Below, piece after piece: positions 18,595 to 29,527 of a DNA stretch of 64,000 nt. The DNA comes from Actinobacillus arthritidis (GTDB lineage: Bacteria > Pseudomonadota > Gammaproteobacteria > Enterobacterales > Pasteurellaceae). The notes below the pieces were generated by a model, which worked only from the letters and a program-made list of their open reading frames with translations, was not told where the DNA came from and made no database searches. How positions within the stretch are numbered: the first letter of the stretch is position 1; each line of letters starts with the position of its first letter. A program made the position numbers and the translations under genes. The stretch covers positions 2,046,001 to 2,110,000 of the forward strand of contig NZ_CP103833.1 in the NCBI RefSeq assembly GCF_029774155.1. Reading direction: 5' to 3'.

Positions 18595-19498
18595 ATGCAA
18601 CACGTTACTCTCAGTCCGACACTGACCTTTAGTCGTCTTATCCAAGGATTTTGGCGTTTGGATAAATGGCAAAGAGACACCACAACAAACTTTAGCCTTT
18701 ATTGAACAATTATTGGAACTTGGTATTGATACCTTTGATCATGCGGCTTGTTACGGTGGTTTTACAACCGAAGAGTCTTTCGGTAAAGCCTTAGCGTTAA
18801 ACAAATCATTACGTGATAAAATGACCTTAGTGACCAAATGCGGTATTTTGTACCCTAATAAAGTCTTACCGGAAATGAAAAGCCATCATTATGATAACAG
18901 CTATCGGCATATTATTTGGTCGGCGGAACGTTCTCTGCAAAAATTACATACGGAACAACTTGATTTATTATTGATTCACCGCCTGTCGCCTTGTGCTGAT
19001 CCGGAGCAAATTGCGAAAGCGTTTGAACAACTTTATCAGGAAGGTAAAGTGAAGAATTTCGGGGTATCCAATTATACACCGGCTAAATTCTCAATGTTGC
19101 AATCTTATGTCAATCAACCGTTAGTGACCAACCAAATCGAAATTTCGCCGTTACATTTAAAACCATTTGATGACGGCAGTTTAGATTTCTTGCTGGAAAA
19201 ACGGATTAAACCGATGGCATGGTCACCGTTTGCCGGTGGACGTTTGTTTGATCCGTTAGACGAAAGAGGCGTAAGAGTGTCGCAAGCCTTACTGGAAATC
19301 GGCGACCAAAAAGGCGAGAGCCGTTTAGAAGTATTGGCATTGGCTTGGTTATTGGCACATCCGGCGAAAATTATACCGATTTTAGGTTCGGGTAAAATTG
19401 AGCGAGTACGTAGTGCAAGCGATGCGTTACAGCTTTCATTTAGCGAAGAAGAATGGATTAAAGTTTATGTTGCCGCCCAAGGCTTTGATATTCCGTAG
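18595..19498 (+). pseudogene. aldo/keto reductase (YdhF-like), one-base frameshift near 18671
   Basis: The ATG at 18595 has AAGGAG 5 bases upstream. The first frame ends after about 36 codons; one extra A in caaagagaca (near 18671) explains it, and correction gives WQETPQQTLAFIEQ running into the long frame. The corrected length is about 300 residues. The NADPH-dependent aldo/keto reductase tetrad is visible: aspartate in TFDHAACYGG with its tyrosine, lysine in LVTKCGI and histidine in LLLIHR. The C-terminal IIPILGSGKIERV segment is the coenzyme-binding region. YdhF-type members lack a proven substrate. Sequence error is likely. Confidence 0.88.
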
Positions 19499-19503
19499 AG
19501 AAG

Positions 19504-19547
19504 CAAGCGGTCGGATTTTGTTATTTTTTACAAAATCCGACCGCTTG
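19504..19547. terminator. inverted uptake-signal hairpin
   Basis: CAAGCGGTCGGATTTTG and its exact complement form a 17-bp perfect stem between convergent genes. Confidence 0.8.
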
Positions 19548-19550
19548 AAA

Positions 19551-21327
19551 TTATTTATACATTGACTCAATTTGCTTACGGTAACGTTCTAAAATTACTT
19601 TTCGGCGTAATTTTAACGTCGGTGTAATCTCTTCCATTTTTATGCTGAACGCTTGCGGCAATAGAGTAAATTTCTTGATTTGTTCAAAGTGTGCCAACTC
19701 TTTTTGTAATTCATTGATACGCTTTTCAAATAACTGCACAATTTCCGAATGTTTAACCAATTCCATCCGGTCTTGATATTTAATATTTAGCTGTTTAGCG
19801 TGTTCTTCGAGGCTTTCAAAACACGGTACGATTAAAGCGGACACGTATTTCTTCGCATCGGCAATAATCGCAATTTGCTCAATAAATTTATCTTTACCGA
19901 TTTTGCCTTCGATATATTGCGGCGCAATATATTTACCGTTTGACGTTTTCATTAGCTCTTTGATTCGGTCGGTAATATATAAATTACCTTGTGCATCAAA
20001 TTCACCGGCATCACCGGTTTTTAAGAAACCATCTTCGGTAAAGGCAAGTGCAGTTTCTTCTGGGCGTTTGTAGTAGCCTCGCATCACCATTCCGCCACGC
20101 ACTAAGATCTCATTATTTTCACCGATTTTTACTTCCGCATTCGGCATTAAACGCCCGATTGAATTGGGTTCAAATTGGTCGTCCGCCCAACAAGAAACCG
20201 TAGCGGTCGTCTCAGTCATACCATAACCCAATTTAATATTCACACCGATAGCTTGGAAAAATTTACCGATGGTCGGTTCTAATTTTGCACCACCACACGG
20301 CATCATACGGATTCGTCCGCCTAATAAGGCACGTAATTTATTTAACACCAATTTATCTGCTAATTTATAAGATAACGTATTTTTCTGTTTTTTCTCGCCG
20401 ACGGAAATCGCCCATTTAAATAATGCTCTGCGATGAATCGGAGCTTTATTCACTTTATCCCAAATCGCACTATACATTTTTTCATATAAACGAGGCACGG
20501 CACACATTAAAGTTGGTTTTACTTCATTTAACGCATTACGTACTTCATTGGTATCTTCCAAATAACACACCGTTGCACCACGATAAAGGACATAAGCCAC
20601 CCAAGCTCGTTCAAAAATATGTGAAAACGGTAAGAAAGATAACGATACATCATTTTCATCAATTTTCGGCAAGGCTAAATCGTGGGCGTGTAGCTGATGT
20701 GCAATATTAGCATAATCCAACATTACCCCTTTAGGCTCGCCGGTCGTTCCGGATGTATAAATGAGAGTAAATAAATCTGACAGATTTTTATCTGCAAGAC
20801 GTTGGTTTAATGCTTTGCTTGCTTATCTTGAGAAGCATAGGCAAGAAAATCCTGCCAGTTTTCGACTTTGGTATGTGCAAGCGGTCTGATTTGATCCATT
20901 TCTTGCGATTTCATACAGACAATTTTTTCAAGCAATGGACAGTTATCCGCTACTTCTAACGCGCTTCCAGCTGTTCGTGATCCCCCACAAACAGAATACG
21001 GATATCCGCATGATTAAGGATAAATTCCGCTTGTTTAGCCGTATTGGTTGCATAAATCGGCACGGTTACCGCTCGGATTTGCAATGTACCAAAATCGGCA
21101 ATGGTCCATTGCGGCATATTATGTGCAAAAATGGCTATTTTTTGTTGTACATCAATACCGTGTGCTAATAAAGCCAATGAGAATTGATCGACAGATTGTT
21201 GAAAAGATTGCCATGAAATATCTTGCCAAATGTTTTGTGATTTATAACGTAAAGCGGTATTAGGAGCTAACTGTTCAGCACGTTGGCGTACTTGGTCAAT
21301 AAGGTGGTAGTTTGGTTGATGAGTCAT
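19551..21327 (-). pseudogene. long-chain acyl-CoA synthetase (AMP-binding), two frameshifts
   Basis: Activates fatty acids to acyl-CoA through an acyl-adenylate. Three frames must be joined: 21327 to about 20960, about 20960 to 20820, and the rest to 19551. A missing base near 20960 (gaagcgcgtta, where gcggcg is expected) and another near 20815 restore about 592 residues. The ATP/AMP signature [11 protein letters not shown] lies in the joined region near 20740; [36 protein letters not shown] and a late catalytic lysine region follow. It resembles the H. influenzae HI0002 type rather than E. coli FadD. Sequence error is likely, since the motifs are intact. Confidence 0.88.
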
Positions 21328-21445
21328 ATTAAGTTATTCATTATTATTTCAGCTTACAACTGTTCGCTAATATAAAATGGAATACTTAAAAATGCCAGTA
21401 ATTTGTGTACGCTTGTACGCTGAAATAGAGCGTTTGCTCAAAAAT

Positions 21446-21500
21446 AAAGCGGTCAAAATTGAATGGAAATTTGCAATTTTTCCAACTATTTTGACCGCTA
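21446..21500 (-). terminator. inverted uptake-signal hairpin after mqo
   Basis: AAAGCGGTCAAAAT pairs with ATTTTGACCGCT just downstream of the mqo stop. Confidence 0.7.
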
Positions 21501-21505
21501 TTTGA

Positions 21506-22981
21506 TTAGTAGGAGAGAGCCAATGTGTTATCTACTGTTTGTTTTATCTCAGCATATAATTCCGGCTCGTTACGTAACGATTTTCCGTAAGACGGAAGCA
21601 TTTGGCTGAGCTTTGTTTGCCATTGAGGAAGCTCGTCCGCAAAACAAGATAGCAAGACATCCAACATTGCTTTTACGGAAGTTGAAGCACCGGGAGAAGC
21701 ACCGAGTAATGCGGCAAGTGAACCGTCTTCCGCACGAATAATTTCTGTTCCGAAACGCATTTCACCGCCTTTAATCACTTGTACCCGTTGCCCTGCAACT
21801 AATAAATCCCAATCTTCATCTTTTGCATTCGGTACAAATTCTCGCAAATCTGCCATACGCTGTGATTTGGTCAGCATGGCTTGCTTCATTAGATAGTGAG
21901 CAAGCGGTAAGTTTTTAATGCCGGCTTTTGTCACGGAATAAAAATTACTCGGTTTAACCGAACTCGGGAGATCTAAAATACTGCCTTGTTTGAGGAATTT
22001 TAATGTAAAACCGGCAAAAGGTCCGAATAACAGCGTTTTTTTGCCCTCGATAAAACGAGTATCCAAATGGGGAACAGACATAGGCGGTGCGCCTAATTTC
22101 GCTTTACCATAAACTTTCGCATTATGCTTGTTTATCACATCAGGATTCTTACAGACCATAAATAAACCGCTGACCGGAAAACCGCCAACATTTTTGCCGT
22201 CGGTAATACCGGATTTTTGTAAAAGAGGCAAAGCACCACCGCCACAGCCGATAAAAATAAATTTACTGCGATGAATACGCTGTTGACCGTTTGGATCAAT
22301 GATGGTTAATTGCCATTCATGGTTATGCAAACGCTGAATGTTTTTAACCGTATGATTTAAGTTTAGCTCTGCTTGATGATCAACAAGATAATTAAATAAT
22401 TTACGCGTAAGTTCACCAAAGTTCACATCCGTACCGTATGGGATATAACTTGCCGCCAATTTTTCATTGGCAGAGCGATTTTGCATCATCAATGGCATCC
22501 AGCGTGCAAGTTGCTGATGATCTTGACTGAATTGCATATCGGCAAATAAATGATTTTGAGATAAGTTTTGATAGCGTTTTTGTAAAAACGAAATATTTTG
22601 TTCACCTTGTACAAAACTGATATGCGGAATACGATGAATAAATGCTTGCGGATTCTCGATTTTGCCCGTATTGACTAAATAGCTCCATAATTGTAATGAA
22701 AGCTGAAAATCTTCACAGATCTTAATCGCACGCTCAACCGAAACTTCGCCGTTGGCTTTTTGTTCGGTATAGTTTAATTCACATAATGCAGAATGACCCG
22801 TGCCGGCATTGTTCCATTCATTTGAACTTTCTAAGCCGACTGCAGAGAGTTTTTCAAAAATTGTAAGACTTTTTTGCGGGGCTAATTCGGTTAAAAATGC
22901 CCCTAAAGTGCCGCTCATAATCCCTGCACCAATTAGTGTTACATCTGAATAACTTTCTAAAGCAGAGCCTGATTTTTGCAT
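21506..22981 (-). CDS. mqo: malate:quinone oxidoreductase
   Basis: 491 residues. A membrane-associated FAD enzyme that oxidises malate to oxaloacetate and passes electrons to quinone. The N-terminal dinucleotide fold [17 protein letters not shown] and the family stretches [21 protein letters not shown] and [14 protein letters not shown] are visible. Length is normal. It is monocistronic. A perfect CRP site lies about 65-80 bases upstream of the start, so cAMP control is expected. Confidence 0.96.
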   Translation of the reverse strand: MQKSGSALESYSDVTLIGAGIMSGTLGAFLTELAPQKSLTIFEKLSAVGLESSNEWNNAGTGHSALCELNYTEQKANGEVSVERAIKICEDFQLSLQLWSYLVNTGKIENPQAFIHRIPHISFVQGEQNISFLQKRYQNLSQNHLFADMQFSQDHQQLARWMPLMMQNRSANEKLAASYIPYGTDVNFGELTRKLFNYLVDHQAELNLNHTVKNIQRLHNHEWQLTIIDPNGQQRIHRSKFIFIGCGGGALPLLQKSGITDGKNVGGFPVSGLFMVCKNPDVINKHNAKVYGKAKLGAPPMSVPHLDTRFIEGKKTLLFGPFAGFTLKFLKQGSILDLPSSVKPSNFYSVTKAGIKNLPLAHYLMKQAMLTKSQRMADLREFVPNAKDEDWDLLVAGQRVQVIKGGEMRFGTEIIRAEDGSLAALLGASPGASTSVKAMLDVLLSCFADELPQWQTKLSQMLPSYGKSLRNEPELYAEIKQTVDNTLALSY

Positions 22982-23045
22982 ATCGTTACCTTTTATTGAT
23001 TTGTTAATTTTTTGTGAAATTATACCGTGAATAAGGTAATCGTAA

Positions 23046-23061
23046 TGTGAACTAGATCACA
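23046..23061. promoter_or_regulatory. CRP (CRP-N) site upstream of mqo
   Basis: TGTGAACTAGATCACA has perfect TGTGA-N6-TCACA symmetry. It has T and A, not C and G, at the positions that distinguish CRP-S sites, so it should be an ordinary CRP site. It lies 65 bases upstream of the mqo start. Confidence 0.85.
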
Positions 23062-23089
23062 TTTCTGTAATGAGTAAGCAAATTTAAGC

Positions 23090-23502
23090 CTATTGGTAAC
23101 GCCCTTTAAAAGCATTGATGGCAACTATCAGGAAGAATAGGCCGAATAAGAAATCGCCGAAACCGTAGCTGGCGAAGAAACTAAACATAATCATGGATTG
23201 CCCGGCTAAAATATCTAATTTCTCTGGGGTAGTAGCAAGCCAATAGAGCCATGCGCGGCATAAAGCATTTTTTCGATAAAAAAGACAATGACTAAATAAG
23301 GCACTTTCCAAAATGATCTGGAAACAGATAAATAGGCAAGTCCCCATAAAATAATGGCAATTTGTCCTAACCACGAAAATACGACAGGGTCATTTTCCAT
23401 TAACGTTGGATTGGTAAAAAATTGGGTAAAGCCTAAAATACCGACTAGGTTATATATACCGGCTAAAATAAATCCTCGTGTCGCAGATCGTTGGTTTAAC
23501 AT
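23090..23502 (-). pseudogene. small four-helix membrane protein, one-base frameshift near 23230
   Basis: Two overlapping frames join near 23230 (read as HGSIGL, then ATTPEKLDIL) into about 137 residues. Four membrane segments are expected: GFILAGIYNLVGILGF, WLGQIAIILWGLAYLSV, VPYLVIVFFIEKMLYAA and a C-terminal FGLFFLIVAINAF. I do not recognise a functional family. The gene is divergent from the PACE efflux gene. The frameshift resembles the others in this window and is probably a sequence error. Confidence 0.65.
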
Positions 23503-23609
23503 TAAAATTTCTCCATAAAACAGTTTATTTTATTCAGTATAATCTATTTTTTATTAAACAGTTGTACACTTATGCTTAAGTGAGTATTAATTAATGTAGG
23601 ACAACACTT

Positions 23610-24035
23610 ATGCCAATGAGTCGTTTAGAGCGTATTTTCCACGCATTATTATTTGAGAGTTTTGCAATTCTTTTTACTGTGATCGGGATGAGCTTGTTTA
23701 CGAACCATCAAACAGCGTTGCTTACTGGTACAATCGTTTCAATTTCTGTCGTAGCAGTGTTTTGGAATATGCTTTTTAACACGATCTTTGATCGGTTTTT
23801 TACTGGACCAAGAGAAACGAGAAGTGTGCCACTACGTATTTTTCATACTTTAGTTTTTGAGGGCGGATTGCTTATTTTTACTGTGCCTTTGGTTGCATAT
23901 ATGTTAAGTATAGATTGGTGGACGGCGTTTATGATGGATATTGGTATGACATTGTTTGTGGTGGTTTATACTTTTTTCTTTAATTTGATTTATGATCGGA
24001 TTCGGGCTTGGATAATCACTCGTAAAGCGATTTAA
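23610..24035 (+). CDS. PACE family efflux transporter
   Basis: 141 residues built from two tandem bacterial transmembrane pair domains, four helices in all. The PACE signatures occur twice: RIFHALLFESFAI with WNMLFNTIFD in the first half, and RIFHTLVFEGGLL with FFNLIYDRIRAW in the second. The membrane glutamate of the first FE motif corresponds to the essential acid of AceI. Members export biocides such as chlorhexidine or polyamines by proton antiport; the native substrate here is unknown. An ATG six bases downstream (MSRLERI) is an equally good start. Confidence 0.88.
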   Translation: MPMSRLERIFHALLFESFAILFTVIGMSLFTNHQTALLTGTIVSISVVAVFWNMLFNTIFDRFFTGPRETRSVPLRIFHTLVFEGGLLIFTVPLVAYMLSIDWWTAFMMDIGMTLFVVVYTFFFNLIYDRIRAWIITRKAI

Positions 24036-24047
24036 ACCGTAAGAAAA

Positions 24048-24089
24048 AAGCGGTACGATTTGCAAAAAATCTTGCAAAAAGTACCGCTT
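24048..24089. terminator. inverted uptake-signal hairpin
   Basis: AAGCGGTAC and GTACCGCTT form a stem between the convergent PACE gene and mglC. Confidence 0.65.
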
Positions 24090-24104
24090 GGACAAGGACA
24101 ATCT

Positions 24105-25115
24105 TTATTTTTTCTTCGCGTATTTGAGTGAGTCAATCGCAACAGCAAGCACGATAATGCCGCCTTTAATAATATATTGCCAGTATGGGTTTACACCGAT
24201 ATAGGTTAAACCATAGTTGATAACGGTAAAGATAATTACCCCCGTCACCACACCGATAATCGTACCAACCCCACCGGCAAATGAAACGCCGCCCACGACG
24301 CAAGCCGCAATTGCATCCATTTCATACATAAAGCCGAGGTTATTGGTTGCCGAACCGATACGACCTGCTTCTAACATACCGCCAAACGCATAGAATACAC
24401 CGGATAACATATAAATACCCATTAAGTTAAGCGGTACGTTTACCCCTGAAACACGAGCCGCTTCCGGATTACCGCCGATTGCAAAAATGTTTTTACCGAA
24501 ACGGGTTTTATTCCAAAGCGTCCACATAATTAACGTAGCGATTACAGCATAAATTGTAATATAAGAGAGTTTAAAATCACCGAAGCGGAAGAAGCCTTGA
24601 GCAAAAGTAGAGAAGCTGTCGCTAAAGCCGGCAATCGGTGAACCACCTACCGCATCATAATAGAGTGAGTTGATACCATAGACGATAATCATTGTACCCA
24701 TGGTGGCGATAAATGGTGTAACGTTTAAATAAGCAATGACAAAACCGTTTAATAAGCCGATAACCGCACCGATAGCACATACGGCAAGAATCACCACAGG
24801 AATCGGAATTTCAGCTAAATCGGGGAATACTCGGTTCATATTTTCCATGGATTGCATTAAGGTTGCGGTAATCACCGCGACCAGGCCCACCTGACGACCG
24901 GCAGATAAGTCGGTACCTTGCGTTACAATTAAACCAGCAACCCCTAATGCGATAATTAAACGCACGGAAGATTGCGATAAAATATTACTGAAGTTACGTA
25001 AACTTAAGAAACTTGGATCTTGTGCAATAATGACAATTAAAAGAATTAATAATACAAAGTAAATCGCATTTTGCTTAAAAAAATCCATCGTGCGATTTTG
25101 TTTTAAAGCGGACAT
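24105..25115 (-). CDS. mglC: galactose/methyl galactoside ABC transporter permease
   Basis: 336 residues with 8-10 membrane helices, of the BPD_transp_2 (ribose/galactose) permease family. The family motifs VTQGTDLSAGRQVGLVAV near residue 63 and FAIGGNPEAARVSGVNV near residue 210 are clear. It forms the membrane channel for MglA and MglB. It is the last gene of mglBAC, 16 bases after mglA, and ends at an uptake-signal hairpin. Confidence 0.95.
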   Translation of the reverse strand: MSALKQNRTMDFFKQNAIYFVLLILLIVIIAQDPSFLSLRNFSNILSQSSVRLIIALGVAGLIVTQGTDLSAGRQVGLVAVITATLMQSMENMNRVFPDLAEIPIPVVILAVCAIGAVIGLLNGFVIAYLNVTPFIATMGTMIIVYGINSLYYDAVGGSPIAGFSDSFSTFAQGFFRFGDFKLSYITIYAVIATLIMWTLWNKTRFGKNIFAIGGNPEAARVSGVNVPLNLMGIYMLSGVFYAFGGMLEAGRIGSATNNLGFMYEMDAIAACVVGGVSFAGGVGTIIGVVTGVIIFTVINYGLTYIGVNPYWQYIIKGGIIVLAVAIDSLKYAKKK

Positions 25116-25131
25116 ACATCACTCCTTGCTT

Positions 25132-26631
25132 TTATAAATATTTTGCGCCGAGTCGCAAGATTTCTTCTTGAGAAGTTTCAGCGGTTTCAACAATGCCCGC
25201 CACTTTCCCGTTACTCATCACTAAAATTCGGTCGGTCACCCCTAATAATTCCGGCATTTCTGACGAAATCATTATGATGCCTTTATCTTTATTGGCTAAA
25301 TCGAGAATTAATTGGTAGATTTCAAATTTTGCACCAATATCAATGCCTCGGGTTGGTTCGTCCAACATCAAGATTTCCGGCTGGGTTAATAGCCAACGGC
25401 CGATAATTACTTTTTGTTGGTTACCACCGGAAAGTGAGCCGATACTGGTTTGATGAGATGGCGTTTTTACATTCATCGCATCAATTACCCATTGGGTATC
25501 ACTTTTCATTTTTTTATTACTGAGTAAGCCAAATTTACCTAAGTAAGATTTCATATTTGAAATCAATGAGTTAAATTCGATACTTAAGTTTGCATAGATA
25601 CCGGTTGAGCGGCGTTCTTCAGTCACTAATGCAAAACCATTATTGATTGCTTCAAATGCATTACGGTTGTTTACCGCTTTACCGTTTAAGGTAATAGTGC
25701 CGCTGGATTTTTCACGCACGCCAAAAATGGTTTCGACAATATCGGTACGTTTGGCACCAACTAATCCAGCAATCCCTAACACTTCACCCTTCCGTAGTTC
25801 AAAACTCACATCTTGAATAGACGGCTGATTTTTAGCGGTTAAATGTTCTACCACGAGTACGGTTTCTTTCGGTGTATTAGTTTTTTCCGGGAAACGTTGG
25901 GTCAATTCACGACCTACCATCATTGAAACGATTTGTTCCATTGAGGTATCTTTAATTGCAACGGTGTTTACCCATTTACCGTCACGCAAGATAGTAATTT
26001 CGTCACAAATTTTGAAAATTTCGTCCATTTTGTGCGAAATATAAATAATACCGCATCCACGATCTTTTAATTTTTGGATGATTTTAAATAAATGTTCAAC
26101 TTCTTTTTCAGAAAGCGAAGAAGTTGGTTCATCCATAATCACAATTTTGGCGTTGTACGAGAAGGCTTTAGCAATTTCAATCATCTGCATTTGTGATACG
26201 GATAATTTCGCCACTTTATCACGCGGATCAACATCAATATCCAATTCATCAAAAATCGCTTTAGTATCACGATACATTTTATCATGATCGACAAACGGTC
26301 CTTTTAATGGATAACGACCAAGCCAAAGATTATCCATTACACTCACTTGTTTTACGAGGTTTAACTCTTGGTGAACCATTGAAATCCCGTTTTCAAGTGC
26401 TTCTTTTGAGGTTTTAAAGTTAACCGGTTTGCCTAAAAATAAAATTTCGCCTTCATCCTTGGCATAAATCCCGAATAAACATTTGAGCAAGGTAGATTTA
26501 CCCGCACCATTTTCGCCCATTAAGGCGTGTACGCTATGGGATTTTACGGTTAAGTTAGCTTTATCCAATGCTTTTACGCCGGGAAAGGATTTACTAACAT
26601 TTGTCATTGTGAGCAGTACTTCACTTGTCAT
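25132..26631 (-). CDS. mglA: galactose/methyl galactoside ABC transporter ATP-binding protein
   Basis: 499 residues with two tandem ABC domains. First domain: Walker [15 protein letters not shown], Walker [13 protein letters not shown]. Second domain: degenerate Walker A ([12 protein letters not shown]), signature [16 protein letters not shown] and Walker [15 protein letters not shown]. One impaired ATP site is normal for the sugar-import class. Middle gene of mglBAC, separated from mglB by an intercistronic hairpin. Confidence 0.96.
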   Translation of the reverse strand: MTSEVLLTMTNVSKSFPGVKALDKANLTVKSHSVHALMGENGAGKSTLLKCLFGIYAKDEGEILFLGKPVNFKTSKEALENGISMVHQELNLVKQVSVMDNLWLGRYPLKGPFVDHDKMYRDTKAIFDELDIDVDPRDKVAKLSVSQMQMIEIAKAFSYNAKIVIMDEPTSSLSEKEVEHLFKIIQKLKDRGCGIIYISHKMDEIFKICDEITILRDGKWVNTVAIKDTSMEQIVSMMVGRELTQRFPEKTNTPKETVLVVEHLTAKNQPSIQDVSFELRKGEVLGIAGLVGAKRTDIVETIFGVREKSSGTITLNGKAVNNRNAFEAINNGFALVTEERRSTGIYANLSIEFNSLISNMKSYLGKFGLLSNKKMKSDTQWVIDAMNVKTPSHQTSIGSLSGGNQQKVIIGRWLLTQPEILMLDEPTRGIDIGAKFEIYQLILDLANKDKGIIMISSEMPELLGVTDRILVMSNGKVAGIVETAETSQEEILRLGAKYL

Positions 26632-26652
26632 ATCTCACTCCATAATACCGAT

Positions 26653-26682
26653 AAAAAAGGCACGAGTAGCCTGCTCGTGCCT
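26653..26682 (-). terminator. intercistronic terminator between mglB and mglA
   Basis: AGGCACGAG pairs with CTCGTGCCT around a 7-base loop and, on the minus strand, runs into T6. It lies 11 bases beyond the mglB stop, so it should let only part of transcription reach mglAC and keep the binding protein in excess. Confidence 0.8.
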
Positions 26683-26693
26683 GATCGAGTTAC

Positions 26694-27686
26694 TTATTTT
26701 AAGAATTTATCTAAATTATCTTTATCTACGCCAACATAAGGAATACGTACGACACGTTCCTCAATTTTCCAGTTTGTACCTTCGTTAGCGACCTTACCGT
26801 CTGCAAGGTTTGCGACTAATTGCACCACAGCTTGACCTTGACCAGCAAGATCATTAAGTACCGTACCAGCTAATTCACCTTTTTTAATTAACTGTAATGC
26901 TTCAGGTAATGCGTCCACACCAAAGATTGGTAATTTACGACCATGTGCTTTAGTTGCTTCTAATGCACCTAATGCCATACCGTCGTTATTTGAGATAATC
27001 ATTTCAATATCTTTAGCTTTACCGCTTGATAACCAAGCATCCACTTTATCTTTTGCTTGTCTTGCATCCCACAATGCCGCATCCATAAAGATTTGTTCGC
27101 TTTGGATACCTTGTGCCGCTAAACCTTCTACTACGTATTTAGTACGAGCTTCCGCATCAGGGTGACCCGGTTCGCCTTTTAATAACGCATATTGTACTTT
27201 ACCGTCTTTATTTAAATCTAATGCCGGATTTGCTTTCCATTGTTTTGCAATTAAGTCGCCTTGGATTAAACCGGATTCTTTCGGATCAGTACCTACGTAA
27301 TAGGCCTTGTCATAGCTTGCAATCGCTTTTGCACCCGGGTCTTTATTAAAGAATACGATTGGTAAATCTTCGCTTTTTGCTTTATCAATAATAGTTTTTG
27401 ATGCTGAAGGGTCAACTAAGTTAATTGCTAATGCTTTTACGCCTTTAGAGAGTAATACGTCAACTTGGTCATTTTGAATAGATTGGGTATTTTGTGAGTC
27501 ATTCATTAATAACTTCACATCTTTTAATTGATTCGCTTCTTTATCAATTTCTTTACGCATTAACGCCATAAAGTTATCGTCATATTTATAGATAGTTACA
27601 CCGATACGTGTTTCAGCTTGTGCTGTGCTGATACCTGCACCTAACGCAATCGCTAATGCTAATGTGCTTAAGACGGTTTTTTTCAT
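26694..27686 (-). CDS. mglB: galactose/glucose periplasmic binding protein
   Basis: 330 residues with a Sec signal peptide cleaved after ISTAQA. Two-lobed sugar-binding fold with family stretches [18 protein letters not shown], the calcium-site loop [15 protein letters not shown] near residue 155, and [14 protein letters not shown]. It delivers galactose or glucose to MglAC. First gene of the operon, with a perfect CRP site about 90-100 bases upstream. Confidence 0.96.
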   Translation of the reverse strand: MKKTVLSTLALAIALGAGISTAQAETRIGVTIYKYDDNFMALMRKEIDKEANQLKDVKLLMNDSQNTQSIQNDQVDVLLSKGVKALAINLVDPSASKTIIDKAKSEDLPIVFFNKDPGAKAIASYDKAYYVGTDPKESGLIQGDLIAKQWKANPALDLNKDGKVQYALLKGEPGHPDAEARTKYVVEGLAAQGIQSEQIFMDAALWDARQAKDKVDAWLSSGKAKDIEMIISNNDGMALGALEATKAHGRKLPIFGVDALPEALQLIKKGELAGTVLNDLAGQGQAVVQLVANLADGKVANEGTNWKIEERVVRIPYVGVDKDNLDKFLK

Positions 27687-27773
27687 AGAATTGCCCTCGT
27701 TATCGAAATGATTAGAGATTCACTTAAAATAAGTGATTTCATAATAAGGATACAAAATTTATGAATAAAATAC

Positions 27774-27789
27774 TGTGATCGTTTTCACA
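27774..27789. promoter_or_regulatory. CRP site upstream of mglB
   Basis: TGTGATCGTTTTCACA has perfect TGTGA-N6-TCACA half-sites, about 88 bases upstream of the mglB start. cAMP-CRP activation of mgl is established in enteric bacteria. Confidence 0.85.
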
Positions 27790-27875
27790 AATCTGAAAAA
27801 ATGAAGTGAATAAATCAAAAGACATAAAGTAATTATGGAATTTTACTTCTTATGAAGGGAATGATATAAAAGATA

Positions 27876-27909
27876 TAAAAAAACCGGATTCTACTTAAAT
27901 AGAATCCGG
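27876..27909 (-). terminator. terminator of ompA
   Basis: CCGGATTCTA and TAGAATCCGG form a 10-bp stem with a 6-base loop; on the minus strand it is followed by a run of T. It lies about 40 bases after the ompA stop. Confidence 0.85.
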
Positions 27910-27948
27910 CTTCTTTATAATAGGTATAAGTTCCTAAAACTCACTATA

Positions 27949-29082
27949 TTACATAGTTACGTTTTTAGCACCTTGTACTTGAACTTCAACACGACGATCC
28001 GGTGCTAAACAAGCGATTAACGCTTTACGGCCTTTAACTGCGTCACATGTTGCACCAGTTACAGGGTTTGCTTCACCGTAACCTACTGCAGTTACGTTTG
28101 CAGGGTTTTGACCTTTAGAAACTAAGTAGTTAGCTACTGTTTCAGCACGACGTTGTGAAAGTTTTAAGTTTGAAGCTTCTTTACCGATACGGTCTGTGTA
28201 ACCGTTAACTTGGATAGCTGGAGTTGCTAAACCTAAGTTAGCGATTTCAGTGTTAGTCGCATCTAAAGCTGCTGCTGCCGCTGGTTTTAAGTTTGATTTA
28301 CCGAATGCGAATAATACATCAGAGCTGAATGCGAAGTTTTTAGTTACAACTTCTGGAGCCGCTTCAACTGGAGCAAGACCTTGACCGAAACGGTAACTTA
28401 AACCTGCAGATACAGAATGGATATCTGGAGCATATTGGTCAACTGGATTTTTTGCACCGTTACCTGTACGCTCGATAGCTTTGTTTAAGTTACCAGCTTT
28501 GTTTAAGTATTGATATTCAACACGAGCCGCTAATTCTGGAGTAATTGCGTATTCAACACCAGCACCTAAAATTGTAGATGCTTTTAATTTGTGGTATTTT
28601 TCAGCTTCGTCTTTACCTGTATTTACTTCTGAGAATTTGTAGTCGTTACGAACAACAGCAACACCAACTTTACCGTAAACGTCTAAGTTAGGTAATACTT
28701 CGTAGCTTGGTTTTAATGCTAAGTTTAAACCGTGAGCAGAGTGACGGTATGTAGTGTGTTTACCTTCATCTTGGTTACCACGAGCACGACCGTAGAAATC
28801 GTAACCTAATTCAGTCGCTAAACCAAAGTTGTTTTGGTTTAAGATTTGGTAACCACCGAATACACCGTAAGTTACAGAGTTGCGGTTGATACCAGCATCT
28901 CTTTTACCATTTTGGTAACGAGCATCATTTTCATATTTGTGGTTGAATTGACGAACACCTTCGTGAAGTGTTGCCCAACCTGCTTTAGCACCAGCGTAGA
29001 AAGTGTTTTGTTGTGGAGTCGCTTGAGCTACTGAAGCTAATGCTAAGCCAGATACTGCTAATGCAATTACTGTTTTTTTCAT
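27949..29082 (-). CDS. ompA: outer membrane protein OmpA (P5 family)
   Basis: 377 residues. Signal peptide MKKTVIALAVSGLALASVAQA, then an eight-stranded beta-barrel (residues ~25-225) beginning NTFYAGAKAGWATLHEG, with variable surface loops. A short hinge precedes the C-terminal OmpA domain (about 245-377), which binds peptidoglycan; its motif NGYTDRIGKEASNLKLSQRR is clear. Codon use is strongly biased, as expected of an abundant protein. The order ompA, ydiJ, ydiI matches the P5 neighbourhood of H. influenzae. Confidence 0.95.
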   Translation of the reverse strand: MKKTVIALAVSGLALASVAQATPQQNTFYAGAKAGWATLHEGVRQFNHKYENDARYQNGKRDAGINRNSVTYGVFGGYQILNQNNFGLATELGYDFYGRARGNQDEGKHTTYRHSAHGLNLALKPSYEVLPNLDVYGKVGVAVVRNDYKFSEVNTGKDEAEKYHKLKASTILGAGVEYAITPELAARVEYQYLNKAGNLNKAIERTGNGAKNPVDQYAPDIHSVSAGLSYRFGQGLAPVEAAPEVVTKNFAFSSDVLFAFGKSNLKPAAAAALDATNTEIANLGLATPAIQVNGYTDRIGKEASNLKLSQRRAETVANYLVSKGQNPANVTAVGYGEANPVTGATCDAVKGRKALIACLAPDRRVEVQVQGAKNVTM

Positions 29083-29527
29083 TTTGATGATCCTCTAAAT
29101 TGTCATCTATTAAAATATAAAATCACTTTAGTGCCATATAAAACGGATAACGCTAAAGTTTAACTTATTGCTCTCGTCTCAATTAGAGATAAAAGAGAGT
29201 TAATTTTGTAGATTATAGAAGAAAAATAAAAAAATACGACACATAAATATATCGCAATTTTAGAAAAATTATCTTCCTCTTATACAATATTCTTGTTCTC
29301 TAATTTAAACGAGCAAGAACGTTGCTTATTATCCGAGTTCGAATCTATAAAATCAAGAACCATATTTAGACAAAAGTGTAAGAAAGTGTATAGAAAAGTT
29401 TATTTATTAATCAAAACTGTAATTATTTTAATCTTTAATGTTGTTTTTTAGCTTCTGTTTTCAACTCAGGATAAATATTGCTAATATCGTGAAATACTGA
29501 TTTACTTACTTCACAGAACAATTAAAT
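29083..29527. other. 445-base intergenic region between ompA and ydiJ
   Basis: AT-rich divergent promoter region without a supported gene. The only structure noted is an imperfect hairpin around 29291-29325 (TTCTTGTTC with GAGCAAGAA). Small RNAs that act on ompA are common in other bacteria, but nothing here identifies one. Confidence 0.4.

Noticed and set aside
29291..29325. Small RNA gene upstream of ompA
   Set aside because: Only an imperfect hairpin is visible, with no promoter or terminator to support an RNA gene.
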